A DNA stretch of 64,000 nucleotides from Dactylellina haptotyla (Eukaryota; Ascomycota; Orbiliomycetes; Orbiliales; Orbiliaceae), in assembly GCA_031310005.1 (NCBI GenBank), contig CM062379.1, positions 1,426,001 through 1,490,000 on the forward strand, given 5' to 3'. Made by a program: the position numbers and the translations under genes. A model generated the notes under the pieces. The model had not been told where the DNA came from and ran no database searches. It saw only the letters and a list, made by a program, of their open reading frames with translations. Positions 63,775-64,000 of the stretch are shown one piece after another (position 1 is the first letter of the stretch; each line of letters starts with the position of its first letter).

Positions 63775-64000
63775 ACACCGCGGAATTCAACATTTTGCTC
63801 ACAATTGTTTCTAATGGAAACTTATGAAATTTCTATTCTCTGTTACGATATTATTGGTATTATTTTATTTTTTTACGGCATTATTTCGGCGTTGACAAGG
63901 CATCTTGGGACACGGGTGGCGATGTAAAATTTTTTCTATCATTCTTTTTTAGCGGAGTTTTTTTCCTTTCTTCACTTTGTTTGATCCTTTGGTTGCCAAA
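63775..64000. other. 3' flank of the homeobox gene
   Basis: 226 T-rich bases to the window edge, presumably 3' untranslated region. Nothing else was seen. Confidence 0.4.

Overview
The window looks like nuclear DNA of a filamentous ascomycete (Pezizomycotina). Its genes carry many short introns, mostly 51 to 100 bases, with GT..AG ends and CTAAC/CTGAC branch points, and the proteins are typical fungal orthologues (ACC1, SMC3, CDC27/APC3, RIO1, OMA1, histone H4, cytochrome b5 reductase, NudE). The class cannot be fixed from the sequence alone. All exon borders were worked out by hand from splice signals, frame continuity and conserved protein motifs.

Layout. 0-4 kb: an unknown gene leaving the left edge (-), a NOSIP-like RING protein (+) and the mitochondrial protease OMA1 (+). 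4.9-15.5 kb is a cell-division block: the APC/C subunit CDC27 (-), cohesin SMC3 (-) and RIO1 kinase (+, divergent from SMC3). 16-17.4 kb: a predicted cell-surface protein with three tandem six-cysteine modules. 17.9 kb: tRNA-Val(CAC). 18.4-25.5 kb: acetyl-CoA carboxylase (-). 27.6-38.5 kb: TMEM208/SND2-like ER protein, histone H4, a DUF3605 protein (-), NADH-cytochrome b5 reductase, 1-acylglycerol-3-phosphate acyltransferase and a 4'-phosphopantetheinyl transferase. 39-40.3 kb: a secreted Ala/Ser-rich repeat protein of unknown function. 42.6-44.3 kb: NudE. 46-50 kb: gamma-glutamyltransferase with unusually long introns. 50-62.5 kb: about 12.4 kb with no gene I can support. 62.5-63.8 kb: a TALE homeodomain transcription factor.

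How the genes relate. ACC1 makes malonyl-CoA, the phosphopantetheinyl transferase is of the type that activates carrier proteins such as fatty acid synthase, the b5 reductase supplies electrons for desaturation, and the acyltransferase uses acyl-CoA to make phosphatidic acid. A lipid-synthesis theme therefore runs through 18-38.5 kb, though this could be chance. CDC27, SMC3, RIO1 and NudE all serve chromosome segregation, ribosome maturation or nuclear movement.

The least explained items are the three-module cysteine protein, the secreted protein with 30-residue spacing of a Tyr-Gly motif, the large gamma-glutamyltransferase introns with a strong hairpin, and the long empty region before the homeobox gene. 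No CRISPR array, intact transposon or rRNA gene was seen.
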